Made by a program: the position numbers and the translations under genes
The notes under the pieces: model-generated
Database searches by the model: none
What the model saw: the letters and a program-made list of their open reading frames with translations, nothing else
Told to the model about the DNA's origin: nothing
Shown: piece after piece, positions 51,633-60,031 of the stretch
How positions within the stretch are numbered: the first letter of the stretch is position 1
How the letters are laid out: each line of letters begins with the position of its first letter
Assembly: GCF_023330665.1 (NCBI RefSeq)
Contig: NZ_CP097127.1
Coordinates: 3,100,001 to 3,164,000 of the forward strand
Direction: 5' to 3'
From: Conexibacter sp. S30A1
GTDB lineage: Bacteria > Actinomycetota > Thermoleophilia > Solirubrobacterales > Solirubrobacteraceae
DNA: 64,000 bases

Positions 51633-53366
51633 GGCGGATTCGAGTGATCGTCGCAACACCACCACGGTTCGGGGGTTGCGATGTCAGGAGAGAGACGGTC
51701 ACCGGGAACGGCGCCGCAGGCTGAGAAGCGGGCACGATGGGCTTTGCTGATCGCGCAGGGTGTGAGCAACAGCGAGGCGTGCCGGCAGGTTGGTGTTGAT
51801 CGTAAGACCGGTGTGAGGTGGCGTTATGGGCGGACGGTCCGGTCTGCTGTCGGGCGCCCTCGCCACTATCCGCCGGTGATGATCATTGAGCCAAAGCCGC
51901 GTAGCGACCGGTATTTGAGCGAGGAGGAGCGGGTGAGGATCGCGGATCTGCGTGGCGAGGGGCTGGGTGTGCGTGAGATCGCCCGCCGGATCGGGCGCTG
52001 CGCCTCGACGGTCAGCCGGGAGCTGTCGCGTAACGGTGGTGATGATGGTTCGTATCGCCCGCACGGCGCGCAGCGTCTCGCCGGCGGGCGGCTTGGTCGT
52101 GTGCGGCAGCGTCGGGTCGCTACCGACACGGTGCTGCACGAAGCCGTAACGGGGCTGCTTGGCAGGCGTTTCAGCCCAGAGCAGGTCTCCCACGAGCTGC
52201 ACACGAGGTTTCCGGGTGAGCGCGCTCGGCAGTTGTGCACAGAGTCGGTGTATCAGGCGATCTATGACCCGTTGGTGGATATCACGCGCCCGTGCCGCAG
52301 GCGGCGGCGTAAGCGGCGCTTGCGCCCTGATCAGCGTCGTCAAAGGCCTGAGAGCATGCGGATGATCGACCAGCGCCCGCAGGAGGCGCTGGACCGCAGC
52401 ATTGCCGGGCATTGGGAGGGCGATCTGATCAAGGGTGCGTACAACCGCAGTGCGATCGGGACGCTGGTTGAGCGCAAAACCCGGTTTGTGGTGTTGCTGC
52501 ACCTGGACGGCGGGCAAGGCGCCCAGGCGCTGAACGCAGCGCTTGAGCACAAGCTCGCCGTGCTGCCGCCGGCGCTGCGCCGGTCGCTGACCTGGGATCA
52601 AGGAACCGAGATGGCAGGCCACGAGCAGGTCACTGCCAGCACCGGCACAAGCGTGTTCTTCTGCGAGGCTCACAGCCCGTGGCAGCGGGCGTCTAACGAG
52701 AACATGAACGGTGTTCTGCGGGACTACTTCCCGAAAGGCAGCGACCTCTCCCAGCACAGCCCGGATGAGCTTGAGCGTGTCGCAGCAGAGATAAACGGCC
52801 GGCCACGCAGAACGCTGGGGTGGCGCACCCCAGCGCAGCTGTTGGACATGGAGCTTGAGCAGCTCGCCGCATAGACATCGAGCGCAGCGCCTCACCCGCC
52901 CATAGCGTGTTGACGGCGTGTTCGCCAGCCGCGATCACCGCCAGCGCGGCCGCGGCGTGACATGCGCAGCATCGTGCGTGCTGGCAAACAACGTCCCCAG
53001 ATCGTCGCCGTGGGCCACGCTGCCGGTATGCCATGCCCCCGGGTGCCGGCCACGCCCGCAGCGGGGTCAGAGCCCGCGACGGCCACGGCCAGCAACATCC
53101 CGCCACACGCCTGACCGGGCATCAGCGCACCAGCGCGCGCTTACACGCTGGCGCCCGCTATGCCCACGCACGACCAACGGCCGTGCACAGCAGCAAGCGC
53201 CCGTCCGGCGGGGTCTGCAGGACACCCCGTGCCCCCGCCCGGCAGCCGCGCCCGTAGCGGGGTGAGAGCCATCGCCCCTCCGGGGCTCCCGCTCCCACCC
53301 CGCTACGGCACCCCGGTCTGTAGCGCTCCGCCACCCCAACCGGTAGGGTTGATCTGTCAACTGTTG
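51633..53366 (+). repeat. 1734-bp inverted repeat, right arm (IS30-type element copy 3)
   Basis: The reverse-complement partner of 43029-44762. Its right edge at 53366 abuts a 28-bp fragment of a group II intron 5' end. Recombination between the arms would invert the 6.9 kb between them. Confidence 0.88.
51681..52874 (+). CDS. IS30-family transposase, copy 3, 397 aa
   Basis: Nearly identical to copy 1 but on the opposite strand. Full length, with the HTH and DDE residues described for that copy. Differences include GVDRKT, VGRPRHYPP and NGGDDGSY. The intact frame and near identity to copy 1 imply recent duplication or gene conversion between the two arms. Confidence 0.93.
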   Translation: MSGERRSPGTAPQAEKRARWALLIAQGVSNSEACRQVGVDRKTGVRWRYGRTVRSAVGRPRHYPPVMIIEPKPRSDRYLSEEERVRIADLRGEGLGVREIARRIGRCASTVSRELSRNGGDDGSYRPHGAQRLAGGRLGRVRQRRVATDTVLHEAVTGLLGRRFSPEQVSHELHTRFPGERARQLCTESVYQAIYDPLVDITRPCRRRRRKRRLRPDQRRQRPESMRMIDQRPQEALDRSIAGHWEGDLIKGAYNRSAIGTLVERKTRFVVLLHLDGGQGAQALNAALEHKLAVLPPALRRSLTWDQGTEMAGHEQVTASTGTSVFFCEAHSPWQRASNENMNGVLRDYFPKGSDLSQHSPDELERVAAEINGRPRRTLGWRTPAQLLDMELEQLAA

Positions 53367-53394
53367 CGACGTTGGCTGGAACTCGCCCCGTCAC
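53367..53394 (-). mobile_element. 28-bp remnant of a group II intron 5' end
   Basis: On the minus strand GTGACGGGGCGAGTTCCAGC and the following eight bases match the start of the intron at 41077, apart from a missing CG after GTG. It is preceded by the same kind of exon end, TTGGCCCCACC. The rest of the intron is replaced by IS30 copy 3. Confidence 0.7.
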
Positions 53395-53611
53395 GGTGGG
53401 GCCAAGCGAAGTCGTCGTTCTCAATTGCGGCCGACAGTCACCCCAGCGCATCTTCGGAGCCCCGCAATCGTCGTCCAGCGCCGTTCATCTCTGCGAGAGC
53501 TGCGCACGCTACCGGCCGTTTGAGCCCATCATTTACTGCCCGATATTCATGGGCCTGAGACCCGGTTCTAGTTCGACTTGGTCTCTGAAAGTCGTGATCT
53601 TGTGACGAGTT

Positions 53612-54089
53612 TTATGTGGTGGGGGCGAGCCTCGCGTTCTCGATGTAGTCGCTGACCGCGGATTCGAGGGTTTTCAGTGCGCGGCGAACCTCAATCGTGG
53701 CTGGCGGTTTGTCGGCGTCCAGGAGTGGGCGCAGGAGCCGGTTCTGCAGCTTGGTGTAGAACACGGCGACGCGGATCCCTTCGCTGGTGAGGACGTAGGT
53801 GTTGCTGTGGGGCAGGCGCGTGATGAGTCCGTGCAGCCGCAGGCGGCGCAGGTCGTAGCTCATCTTGGTGGTGCTGTAGTCGGGGCCGAGGAGTCCGGCG
53901 ACGAGCCCGCGAAGGCTTTTGTTGGTGAAGCCGGTGACGGCTGGTAGGAGACAGCACAGCGCGCCGGCCAGAGCCATGACGCGCGAGTCGCCGAAGCGCA
54001 CGGCTCCGGCGCGCTGGCCCTCATCTTGGTAGGGCTGGTGGATGCGCTCAAAAAGCGCAGAGCCGATGGCACAGCTCTGGCCGGCCTGT
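53612..54089 (-). pseudogene. Protein family of unknown function, 3' fragment (C-terminal ~158 residues)
   Basis: The minus-strand frame from 54084 reads AGQSCAIGSALFERI, then LRFGDSRVMALAG-like sequence (VRFGDSRVMALAGALCC), TNKSLRGLVAGLLG, KMSYDLRRLRLHGLITRLP and a C-terminal YIENARLAPTT. It ends at a stop at 53612. It is the C-terminal winged-helix-like part of the protein whose N-terminal part lies at 58151-59294. The last five bases (54085-54089, CCTGT on the plus strand) are the target duplication also present at 58151-58155. Confidence 0.8.
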
Positions 54090-54184
54090 TGTTGAGCGAC
54101 ACGCTGGGTGGTGATGGTTGGGCCCTCAAACGCCGTTGAGCGTGGTGATGTGATCGGCTGCTGATCGCGGTCAACGCCAGGATC

Positions 54185-54313
54185 GTGGTGATGACCGGCT
54201 GGGTCGCCGTGTTCGTCCGTAATTTGCGGGCGTGGACCGCTGCCCTGCCGCCAGCGGTGATGCTGCTTATCACCATGCTGGTGGCGGCGTTTGCCGGTAC
54301 GACCAGCGTCTGA
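54185..54313 (+). CDS. Possible 42-aa single-pass membrane peptide in DUF6431-type element (copy 1)
   Basis: GTG-GTG-ATG at 54185-54193 opens a frame with a hydrophobic stretch LPPAVMLLITMLVAAFAG after a basic VRNLRAW segment, giving a plausible membrane helix. An identical ORF is in copy 2 at 57055-57183. No clear ribosome binding site is seen, and high-GC chance ORFs of this size are common. Confidence 0.25.
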   Translation: MVMTGWVAVFVRNLRAWTAALPPAVMLLITMLVAAFAGTTSV

Positions 54314-54395
54314 TATTGCTTGCAACACGAGTTCCCCCGGGGGTCTCGCGCGAGGGTCGTTGAGAGCCTGGCCCAGCTGAGGAGCGTGGTGTGGT

Positions 54396-54980
54396 GTGTG
54401 CGTGATGGCGATGAGCGCAGAGCTGGTGGTGGTGGAGGCTGATCTGGTGGCTGGGCGTTTGTGCTGCCCGGTTTGTGACGGGCCGCTTGTGCCGTGGGGG
54501 TTTGCGCGCGAGCGCACCGTGCGCCTGCTTGATGAGACACGCTTGCTGCGGCCACGGCGAGCGTGCTGTCGGCGCTGCGAGCAGACGCACGTGCTGCTGC
54601 CAGCCTGGGCGCTCGCCAGGCGGCGTGACGGGACGGAGGTGATCGGCCGGGCGCTTTTGGCCAAGGCCAACGGTCAGGGGCATCGCACGATCGCAGCGGC
54701 GCTCGGGCGCCCACCAGGGACGGTGCGTGGCTGGTTGCGCACCTTCACGCGCCGCGCCGGGGCGATCACCACGACCGCCCGCCTGTGGGAGCGTGCACTT
54801 GACCCGTCAGCCGACCAACAGATCGTGTCCGGCTCACCGCTGGTGCAGGCGGTGGACGCGCTCGGTCGTGCGACCCGGGCATGCCGGCTACGGCTGAAGC
54901 TGACAGCGTCAGCGTGGGAGCTTGCTGTGGTGTTGACGGGCCTGTTGCACGGGCCGGGACGCGACCCACCAGGGTTCTGA
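54396..54980 (+). CDS. DUF6431-type protein, copy 1, 194 aa
   Basis: An N-terminal zinc-ribbon-like region has the pairs CCPVC (about residue 25) and CCRRCEQTH (about residue 55). A helix-turn-helix follows: GHRTIAAALGRPPGTVRGWLRTF (about residues 92-115), then a helical C-terminus. The pattern matches the DUF6431 family by recollection; it resembles the DNA-binding half of a transposase without catalytic residues. GTG 54396 is 11 nt after GAGGAG; ATG 54405 and 54411 are alternatives. It may be the terminus-binding subunit of this element, acting with a partner supplied elsewhere. Confidence 0.75.
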   Translation: MCVMAMSAELVVVEADLVAGRLCCPVCDGPLVPWGFARERTVRLLDETRLLRPRRACCRRCEQTHVLLPAWALARRRDGTEVIGRALLAKANGQGHRTIAAALGRPPGTVRGWLRTFTRRAGAITTTARLWERALDPSADQQIVSGSPLVQAVDALGRATRACRLRLKLTASAWELAVVLTGLLHGPGRDPPGF

Positions 54981-55277
54981 GACCCCGGGGTGTTGGTGGC
55001 CACGCGCGGTGGGTCGCATCGCTCGGACCGCACACGCCCCGCACCCCGAACAACATCCCGCGTCCTGGCGCTACGCCCCTGCCGAGCGATCAACAGCGAC
55101 AGCGAAGCGGTCACAAACGCGCAACGCACCACCACCCGCCCCCGTGCCCCCTGTTTCTCTTCCTTGCCGCCGTTCCCAGGGCCACAGGAGAACGCTGCAA
55201 GGGGCTTTGGTCGTTCGGTCGTTCATGACCCAGATCATCACCCCCGATGACGCGATCATCACCATCCTGAGTGTCCG

Positions 55278-56366
55278 TCAACACTGTGGCCTGTTCTTAC
55301 GATTCTGCTTGATCCGTTCTTCACGCGCGCGCCTGATGCCTGCGGCGCGGGCGCGGCGGATGCCGGGCCCGCGGCCGTGATGCTCATCATCGGGGGTGAC
55401 ATACCCGATCGAGGCGTGCAATCTGATCTTGTTGTACTCCTCCCTGGCGCGGGCGAGGGCGCTGTCAAGCACAGCGGGGTCGCTGATCGCTAAGAGCAGC
55501 GGCCACTCGCCTTTGACGTGGCTGAAGAAGCTCTCGATATGCGCCTGGTCTGTGGGGGTGCCGGGCCGGCCGTGATGCTGGGTGATCGCCATGATCGCCA
55601 TGAACTGGCGGGTGTCGATCGCGGTCATCTCGGTGCCGTTATCAGACCAGGCGACCAGCACCGGCAGCTCGTCAGCCTCGTCGATGACGGCCGGCGGCGG
55701 CGCGTCGACGCTGGCAAGCGGTCGTCCGTCGGGGCCGAGCAGCCCCTGGTCCTCGAGCGCTTTGGCGAACAGCAGTTGCGCCTGGGTTGAGGTTTGCTCG
55801 CTTGAGAGCAGATAACCGATCCAGTAGCGGGTAACGACATCAACGATCGCGTAAGCGATGCGCTTGCAGCGGGTGAAGTGGGTTGCGTCCCAGATCCAGA
55901 TCCGGTTTCTCTCCCACGGAATCTGAGGAAAGACGGGCTTTAGCGGCCGGGCGCGAACCGGCTCGCCCGGCAGGCTGACCTGATGTTTGAGCGCCACGCG
56001 CAACACCGTGGATGGGCTCACGAACACCTTGCCGGTGTAGCTGCCACGGTGCGCGAGCTTGCGATGGGAGCGATCAACCGGCCCCCAGGTCTCGATCAAC
56101 TCAAGGATCGCCTGCTCCTCCCAGCCCAAGATCCCATGGACCGCGCCACCACCCGGATCGCGGTCCTCCAAGCTCCCGGTCTCTCTCAGGCGCGCCCGCC
56201 AGCGATACGCACGCACATCCGCCAGATCCAGCACCCGGCACGCACGCGCGTGCGCCCACCCCTGCCCGACCGCCACATCGATCAGCCCCAACAGCTCGAG
56301 CTTGACCCCCGCGCTCACCCGCGCGGGGACCGGGCCGAAAAGCCCGAGCGCTGCCTTCCCCTGTAC
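55278..56366 (-). CDS. IS3-like transposase OrfB, about 362 aa
   Basis: The integrase core is complete: Asp in RIWIWDATHFTRCKRIAYAIVD, Asp in VAWSDNGTEMTAIDTRQF, Glu in PTDQAHIESFFSHVKGEW. N-terminal HTH-like sequence (VAVGQGWAHARACRVLDL) follows the point where a -1 shift from OrfA is expected. The last codon and stop (TGT-TGA) are supplied by the end of DUF6431-type element copy 1, so the original C-terminus may have been a few residues longer or different. An open frame continues upstream to 57581, but that is antisense to the second element and not part of this protein. Confidence 0.85.
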   Translation of the reverse strand, partial: VQGKAALGLFGPVPARVSAGVKLELLGLIDVAVGQGWAHARACRVLDLADVRAYRWRARLRETGSLEDRDPGGGAVHGILGWEEQAILELIETWGPVDRSHRKLAHRGSYTGKVFVSPSTVLRVALKHQVSLPGEPVRARPLKPVFPQIPWERNRIWIWDATHFTRCKRIAYAIVDVVTRYWIGYLLSSEQTSTQAQLLFAKALEDQGLLGPDGRPLASVDAPPPAVIDEADELPVLVAWSDNGTEMTAIDTRQFMAIMAITQHHGRPGTPTDQAHIESFFSHVKGEWPLLLAISDPAVLDSALARAREEYNKIRLHASIGYVTPDDEHHGRGPGIRRARAAGIRRAREERIKQNRKNRPQC

Positions 56367-56665
56367 AAGGAAAGCTCGATCGCCATCTCCTTGATCGCCT
56401 CCGACAAACGATCGTTCTCCGACCGGCACTCCGCAAGCTCCACAGCCTCCGCAGACAGCACCCGCCCCGGCTTCGCGGACGCGAACGCCGCCAACGACGC
56501 ATCCTTCGCCAACTGCCTGAGCCGGATGATCACGCTCACGTCGACCCCGTACTTCCGGGCCGCATCCGCCTGCGAGAGCTCCTGCGAAGTGACCTCCAAA
56601 AAGATCTCCCACTTCTCCTCCGGCGAGAGCTGCCGGCGAGCTTTGCGCTTTCCGTTCTCCATCAT
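56315..56665 (-). CDS. IS3-like transposase OrfA, 116 aa
   Basis: MMENGKRKARRQLSPEEKWEIFLEVTSQELSQADAARKYGVDVSVIIRLRQLAKDA is a typical OrfA helix-turn-helix with a following leucine-rich coiled coil (ELAECRSENDRLSEAIKEMAIEL). It overlaps OrfB by about 50 bp in a different frame, as expected for programmed -1 frameshifting. ATG 56665 follows GGAGGTCC on the minus strand. Inverted-repeat-like ends TGTGGCCTGTTC (55285) and, inverted, TGGGCCTGTTTTC (near 56723) bound the pair. Confidence 0.85.
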   Translation of the reverse strand: MMENGKRKARRQLSPEEKWEIFLEVTSQELSQADAARKYGVDVSVIIRLRQLAKDASLAAFASAKPGRVLSAEAVELAECRSENDRLSEAIKEMAIELSLYRGRQRSGFSARSPRG

Positions 56666-56744
56666 CTGGACCTCCTAAATCAAGGCCCCGCACACTACCC
56701 CGCATACGGTTAGAAAACAGGCCCACCTGTATCGCGAAGTCAGA

Positions 56745-56930
56745 CGCAAACCACACACGCGCGAGTGTCTGGTCGAGCACGGCGGGGTCGCTGATCGCTA
56801 AAAGCAGCGGCCACTCGCCTTTGACGTGGCTGAAGAAGCTCTCGATATGCGCCTGGTCTGTGGGTGTGCCGGGCCGGCCGTGATGCTGGGTGATTGCCAT
56901 GATCGCCATGAACTGGCGTGTTGGGTGAGT
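56745..56930 (-). pseudogene. Second IS3-like OrfB fragment (C-terminal part)
   Basis: The minus-strand frame reads FMAIMAITQHHGRPGTPTDQ, then AHIESFFSHVKGEWPLLLAI and LDQTLARVW, matching the OrfB at 55278-56366 but breaking off on both sides. It is a leftover of another copy of the same IS, trapped between the IS3-like element and DUF6431-type element copy 2. Confidence 0.75.
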
Positions 56931-56959
56931 CGCCGGGGGGAGTTGCACCCCCCGGCGCT

Positions 56960-58150
56960 TGTTGAGCGACACGCTGGGTGGTGATGGTTGGGCCCTCAAA
57001 CGCCGTTGAGCGTGGTGATGTGATCGGCTGCTGATCGCGGTCAACGCCAGGATCGTGGTGATGACCGGCTGGGTCGCCGTGTTCGTCCGTAATTTGCGGG
57101 CGTGGACCGCTGCCCTGCCGCCAGCGGTGATGCTGCTTATCACCATGCTGGTGGCGGCGTTTGCCGGTACGACCAGCGTCTGATATTGCTTGCAACACGA
57201 GTTCCCCCGGGGGTCTCGCGCGAGGGTCGTTGAGAGCCTGGCCCAGCTGAGGAGCGTGGTGTGGTGTGTGCGTGATGGCGATGAGCGCAGAGCAGGCGGT
57301 GGAGGCTGATCTGGTGGCTGGGCGTCTGTGCTGCCCGGTTTGTGACGGGCCGCTTGCGCCGTGGGGGTTTGCGCGCGAGCGCACCGTGCGCCTGCTTGAT
57401 GAGACACGCTTGCTGCGGCCACGGCGAGCGTGCTGTCGGAGCTGTGAGCGGACACACGTGCTGCTGCCGGCCTGGGCGCTCGCCAGGCGGCGTGACGGGA
57501 CGGGGGTGATCGGCCGGGCGCTTTTGGCCAAAGCCAACGGTCAGGGGCACCGCACGATCGCAGCGGCGCTCGGGCGCCCACCAGGGACGGTGCGTGGCTG
57601 GTTGCGGACCTTCACACGCCGCGCCGGGCCGATCACCACGACAGCCCGCCTGTGGGAGCGTGCGCTTGACCCGTCAGCCGACCAGCAGATCGTGTCCGGC
57701 CCCCCGCTGGTTGGGGCCGTTGACGCGCTCGGTCGTGCGACCCGGGCATGCCGGTCACGGCTGAAGCTGACAGCGTCAGCGTGGGAGCTTGCTGTGGTGT
57801 TGACGGGCCTGTTGCACGGGCCGGGACGCGACCCACCAGGGTTCTGAGACCCCGGGGTGTTGGTGGCCACGCGCGGTGGGTCGCATCGCTCGGACCGCAC
57901 ACGCCCCGCACCCCGAACAACATCCCGCGTCCTGGCGCTACGCCCCTGCCGAGCGATCAACAGCGACAGCGAAGCGGTCACAAACGCGCAACGCACCACC
58001 ACCCGCCCCCGTGCCCCCTGTTTCTCTTCCTTGCCGCCGTTCCCAGGGCCACAGGAGAACGCTGCAAGGGGCTTTGGTCGTTCGGTCGTTCATGACCCAG
58101 ATCATCACCCCCGATGACGCGATCATCACCATCCTGAGTGTCCGTCAACA
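56960..58150 (+). mobile_element. DUF6431-type element, copy 2, 1191 bp
   Basis: A direct repeat of copy 1 (same orientation), with the same termini and near-identical sequence; it is 3 bp shorter owing to a deletion early in the DUF6431 gene. The right end at 58150 is followed by CCTGT (58151-58155), the partner of CCTGT at 54085-54089 before copy 1. The two copies with the IS3 material between them therefore behave as one inserted block. Confidence 0.8.
57266..57847 (+). CDS. DUF6431-type protein, copy 2, 193 aa
   Basis: A paralogue of the gene at 54396, one residue shorter (AEQAVEADL for AELVVVEADL) with about ten substitutions, including CCRSCERTH for CCRRCEQTH. The zinc-ribbon cysteines and the HTH are intact in both. 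The substitutions keep the frame and the likely metal ligands, which suggests both copies were functional until recently. Confidence 0.75.
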   Translation: MCVMAMSAEQAVEADLVAGRLCCPVCDGPLAPWGFARERTVRLLDETRLLRPRRACCRSCERTHVLLPAWALARRRDGTGVIGRALLAKANGQGHRTIAAALGRPPGTVRGWLRTFTRRAGPITTTARLWERALDPSADQQIVSGPPLVGAVDALGRATRACRSRLKLTASAWELAVVLTGLLHGPGRDPPGF

Positions 58151-59294
58151 CCTGTTCGATCATAAGCAGCCGCTGGTTCACCTGCCGGGCTTTGTCGATC
58201 AGCTCTGGGAGGTTAGACAGTCGGGCCTTGACGCTGAGGTCGGCGGGCTTGTTGATCACGGTCTCGACGCGCAGCGCACGACCGCCTTTGAGGTACTGCT
58301 TGACACGGGAGTGCTTGTAGCGGAAGTCGATTCGCACGTCGGTGCCATGGGAGACGACCCGGGTGGCGAACCGGTCGGTCTTGCTGCTGGCGCGGCGGGC
58401 GAACGCGAGTGAGATCTCTTCGGGGCGGCCGATACCGATGTTGTCGGCGACCAGTGCTTCGAAGAAGCTGCGGGCGTGGCTTGGGGCGTTGAACACGAGC
58501 GTGCGCGAGACCTCTGTTTGGCGCATCGAGAGATCCCACCAGTAGCCGGCGGACCGGTCCTGGGAGGTGAGCGGCGTCGGGATGGTGGTGCTCCAGCGAT
58601 CGAAGAACGCTTGCACGTGCTCGGGTGAGAAGCTGTCGCAGATAGCCTGCAGCCGCTCGGGGTCCTCACAGGCCGCAAACCCGTTTTCAAGCTCGGTGAA
58701 GCCGAGCCCCTCGCGCAGTGCCTGGCGCTTGACCCACTCATGCCCGTTGAGCCAGACCTTCCCCGGCCACGGACAGTAGGTGCACAGCTTGATAAACCCG
58801 GCCCCGAACTCAGGGTCGAGGATGTAGAAGTAGTAGACCCCGACGCGACGGTCTTCTTTGAAGAACTCGAAGTTCGGTCTGACCCCTGGCTGCTTGCGCC
58901 GGTTGCGGCCGGAGAACACCCACTGATACTCCTGACCCTGCACGATCGCGACGACCCCGTAGCGGCCTTCCCGCTCAGCCCTCTCAAGGTGCGGGCGGAC
59001 GTGATCAAGCTTGCGATCCCCCCAGTCGCCGTGATCGCGCTTGGCGAGCTCGAGGATCGGGATCTCGTGCTCGGCCGCGTAGCGCTTGACCTCGGCACGA
59101 AACCGGTTCCCGATCGGCGACAGCAGCGCCGCCGAGGCGATCGGCTTGCCGAGATGACCGCACAGGAACCGCACCACCTGCCCACCAACCTGCAGGTTCG
59201 GCAGATAAGCGTTCAGATAAAGCCTGTCCACACACTCGATCTCGAGTGCCACGTGCCCGTCGAGCACGTCGTTGATATTCGCCACGCCAGCCAT
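58151..59294 (-). pseudogene. Protein family of unknown function, 5' fragment (N-terminal ~381 residues)
   Basis: Start ATG 59294 (MAGVANINDVLDGHVALEIE). Recognisable family segments: CVDRLYLNAYLPNLQVGGQV, FYILDPEFGAGFIKLCTYCP, KVWLNGHEWVKRQA, DRSAGYWWDLSMRQTEVSRT, and KHSRVKQYLKGGRALRVETVIN. The frame breaks after RLLMIEQ at the element end. Joined to the fragment at 53612-54084 it reads MIEQAGQSCAIG without a gap, giving an intact protein of about 540 residues. I recall related proteins annotated only as hypothetical in actinobacteria; I cannot assign a function. Downstream residues read into the element and are not original. Confidence 0.82.
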
Positions 59295-59364
59295 CCACAC
59301 AGCATGAACACAAAGGGCGGGCCTTGCCCACCCGACAACGTCACAGCCCTCCACGGGGGGAGGC

Positions 59365-59390
59365 CGGGAGGGGGGCCCGACCCCCTCCCG
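59365..59390. terminator. Strong GC hairpin, possible terminator
   Basis: CGGGAGGGGG pairs with CCCCCTCCCG around a 6-nt loop. It lies upstream of the family gene start (59294, minus strand) and not at a gene end; no T-run follows. It may insulate the region from readthrough, or be part of an unrecognised element end. Confidence 0.3.
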
Positions 59391-59580
59391 TTAGCTAGAA
59401 GTCACGAGAGAACATCCGAAGCGTGAGCACTGGCTATGACCAGCTCGTGATGGAGTGCTATGCCGCTGCCACATCAGGCCTCAGCGGTTATGAGGTCGAC
59501 CTCGATCGCCACGTAGTGGCTGTTGCATACGGGATCCATGAGCAAGAGACTTGTAAAGCGGGATTGAGCAATCTAGATTG

Positions 59581-60030
59581 ATGATGATTCCCAGGGGCGC
59601 TCCAACTACTCCAGAGATCGTGGCCAGCGCGTTGGCCGTTGGCGTGAGCCTCCTATCTAGGCGGCTCCGCCAGCCGCCTGCAGCGGGAGAGTTGACGCTG
59701 CCACAACGTTCAGCGCTCGCAAAGATCGAGCGCAACGGACCCACGACAGCATCAGCGCTGGCCAAACTCGAACAGATCAGCCCTCAGGCGATGGGCGTCA
59801 CGGTAGCCTCCCTCGAGTCCGGCGGACTTATCGTTCGCTCGGCCGACCCCAGCGACGGGCGGCGCGTGATGCTGTCAACAACGGCGGCGGGTCGAGCCGC
59901 GATCCAGGCGAGAGCGGAGGCGCGCAACGCCCTACTGGCAGAAGCATTGGCCGTCAACTTCTCCTCCGAAGAGCTCGAACGCTTGCTTGCAGCGGCCCCG
60001 CTTCTAGAGCGTCTTGCCCAGGTTGTCTGA
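59581..60030 (+). CDS. MarR-family transcriptional regulator, 149 aa
   Basis: A winged-helix MarR core: LTLPQRSALAKIERNGPTTASALAKLEQISPQAMGVTVASLESGGLIVRSADPSDGRRVMLSTTAAG, with the DGRR wing motif. ATG 59581 or 59584 (TTG 59578 also in frame). Its stop is separated by 1 bp from the start of the MFS gene, so the two are coupled. MarR/MFS pairs usually form drug-efflux operons in which the regulator represses both genes until a ligand binds. Confidence 0.92.
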   Translation: MMIPRGAPTTPEIVASALAVGVSLLSRRLRQPPAAGELTLPQRSALAKIERNGPTTASALAKLEQISPQAMGVTVASLESGGLIVRSADPSDGRRVMLSTTAAGRAAIQARAEARNALLAEALAVNFSSEELERLLAAAPLLERLAQVV

Positions 60031-60031
60031 G

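Larger units (their letters stand above)
54090..55283 (+). mobile_element. DUF6431-type element, copy 1, 1194 bp
   Basis: The left end TGTTGAGCGACACGCTGGG and right end (reverse complement TGTTGACGGACACTCAGG) form imperfect terminal inverted repeats of about 30 bp that continue into GGTGATG. The element contains one convincing gene, a DUF6431-type protein. A 42-codon membrane-peptide ORF lies in the first 225 bp, and the last 300 bp are non-coding. No DDE, Ser or Tyr recombinase is encoded. Confidence 0.8.

Noticed and set aside
55284-55288. CTGT on both sides of DUF6431-type element copy 1 as its own 4-bp target duplication
   Set aside because: The 5-bp CCTGT across the outer ends of the pair restores a gene reading frame, and the inner CTGT coincides with the terminus of the IS3-like element, so the inner match is probably incidental.
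55278-57581. A 767-codon ORF that looks like a transposase fused to an unknown domain
   Set aside because: The N-terminal 200 codons are antisense to the DUF6431-type gene, and a middle piece is a separate OrfB fragment. Only the part from about 56366 down is a real OrfB.
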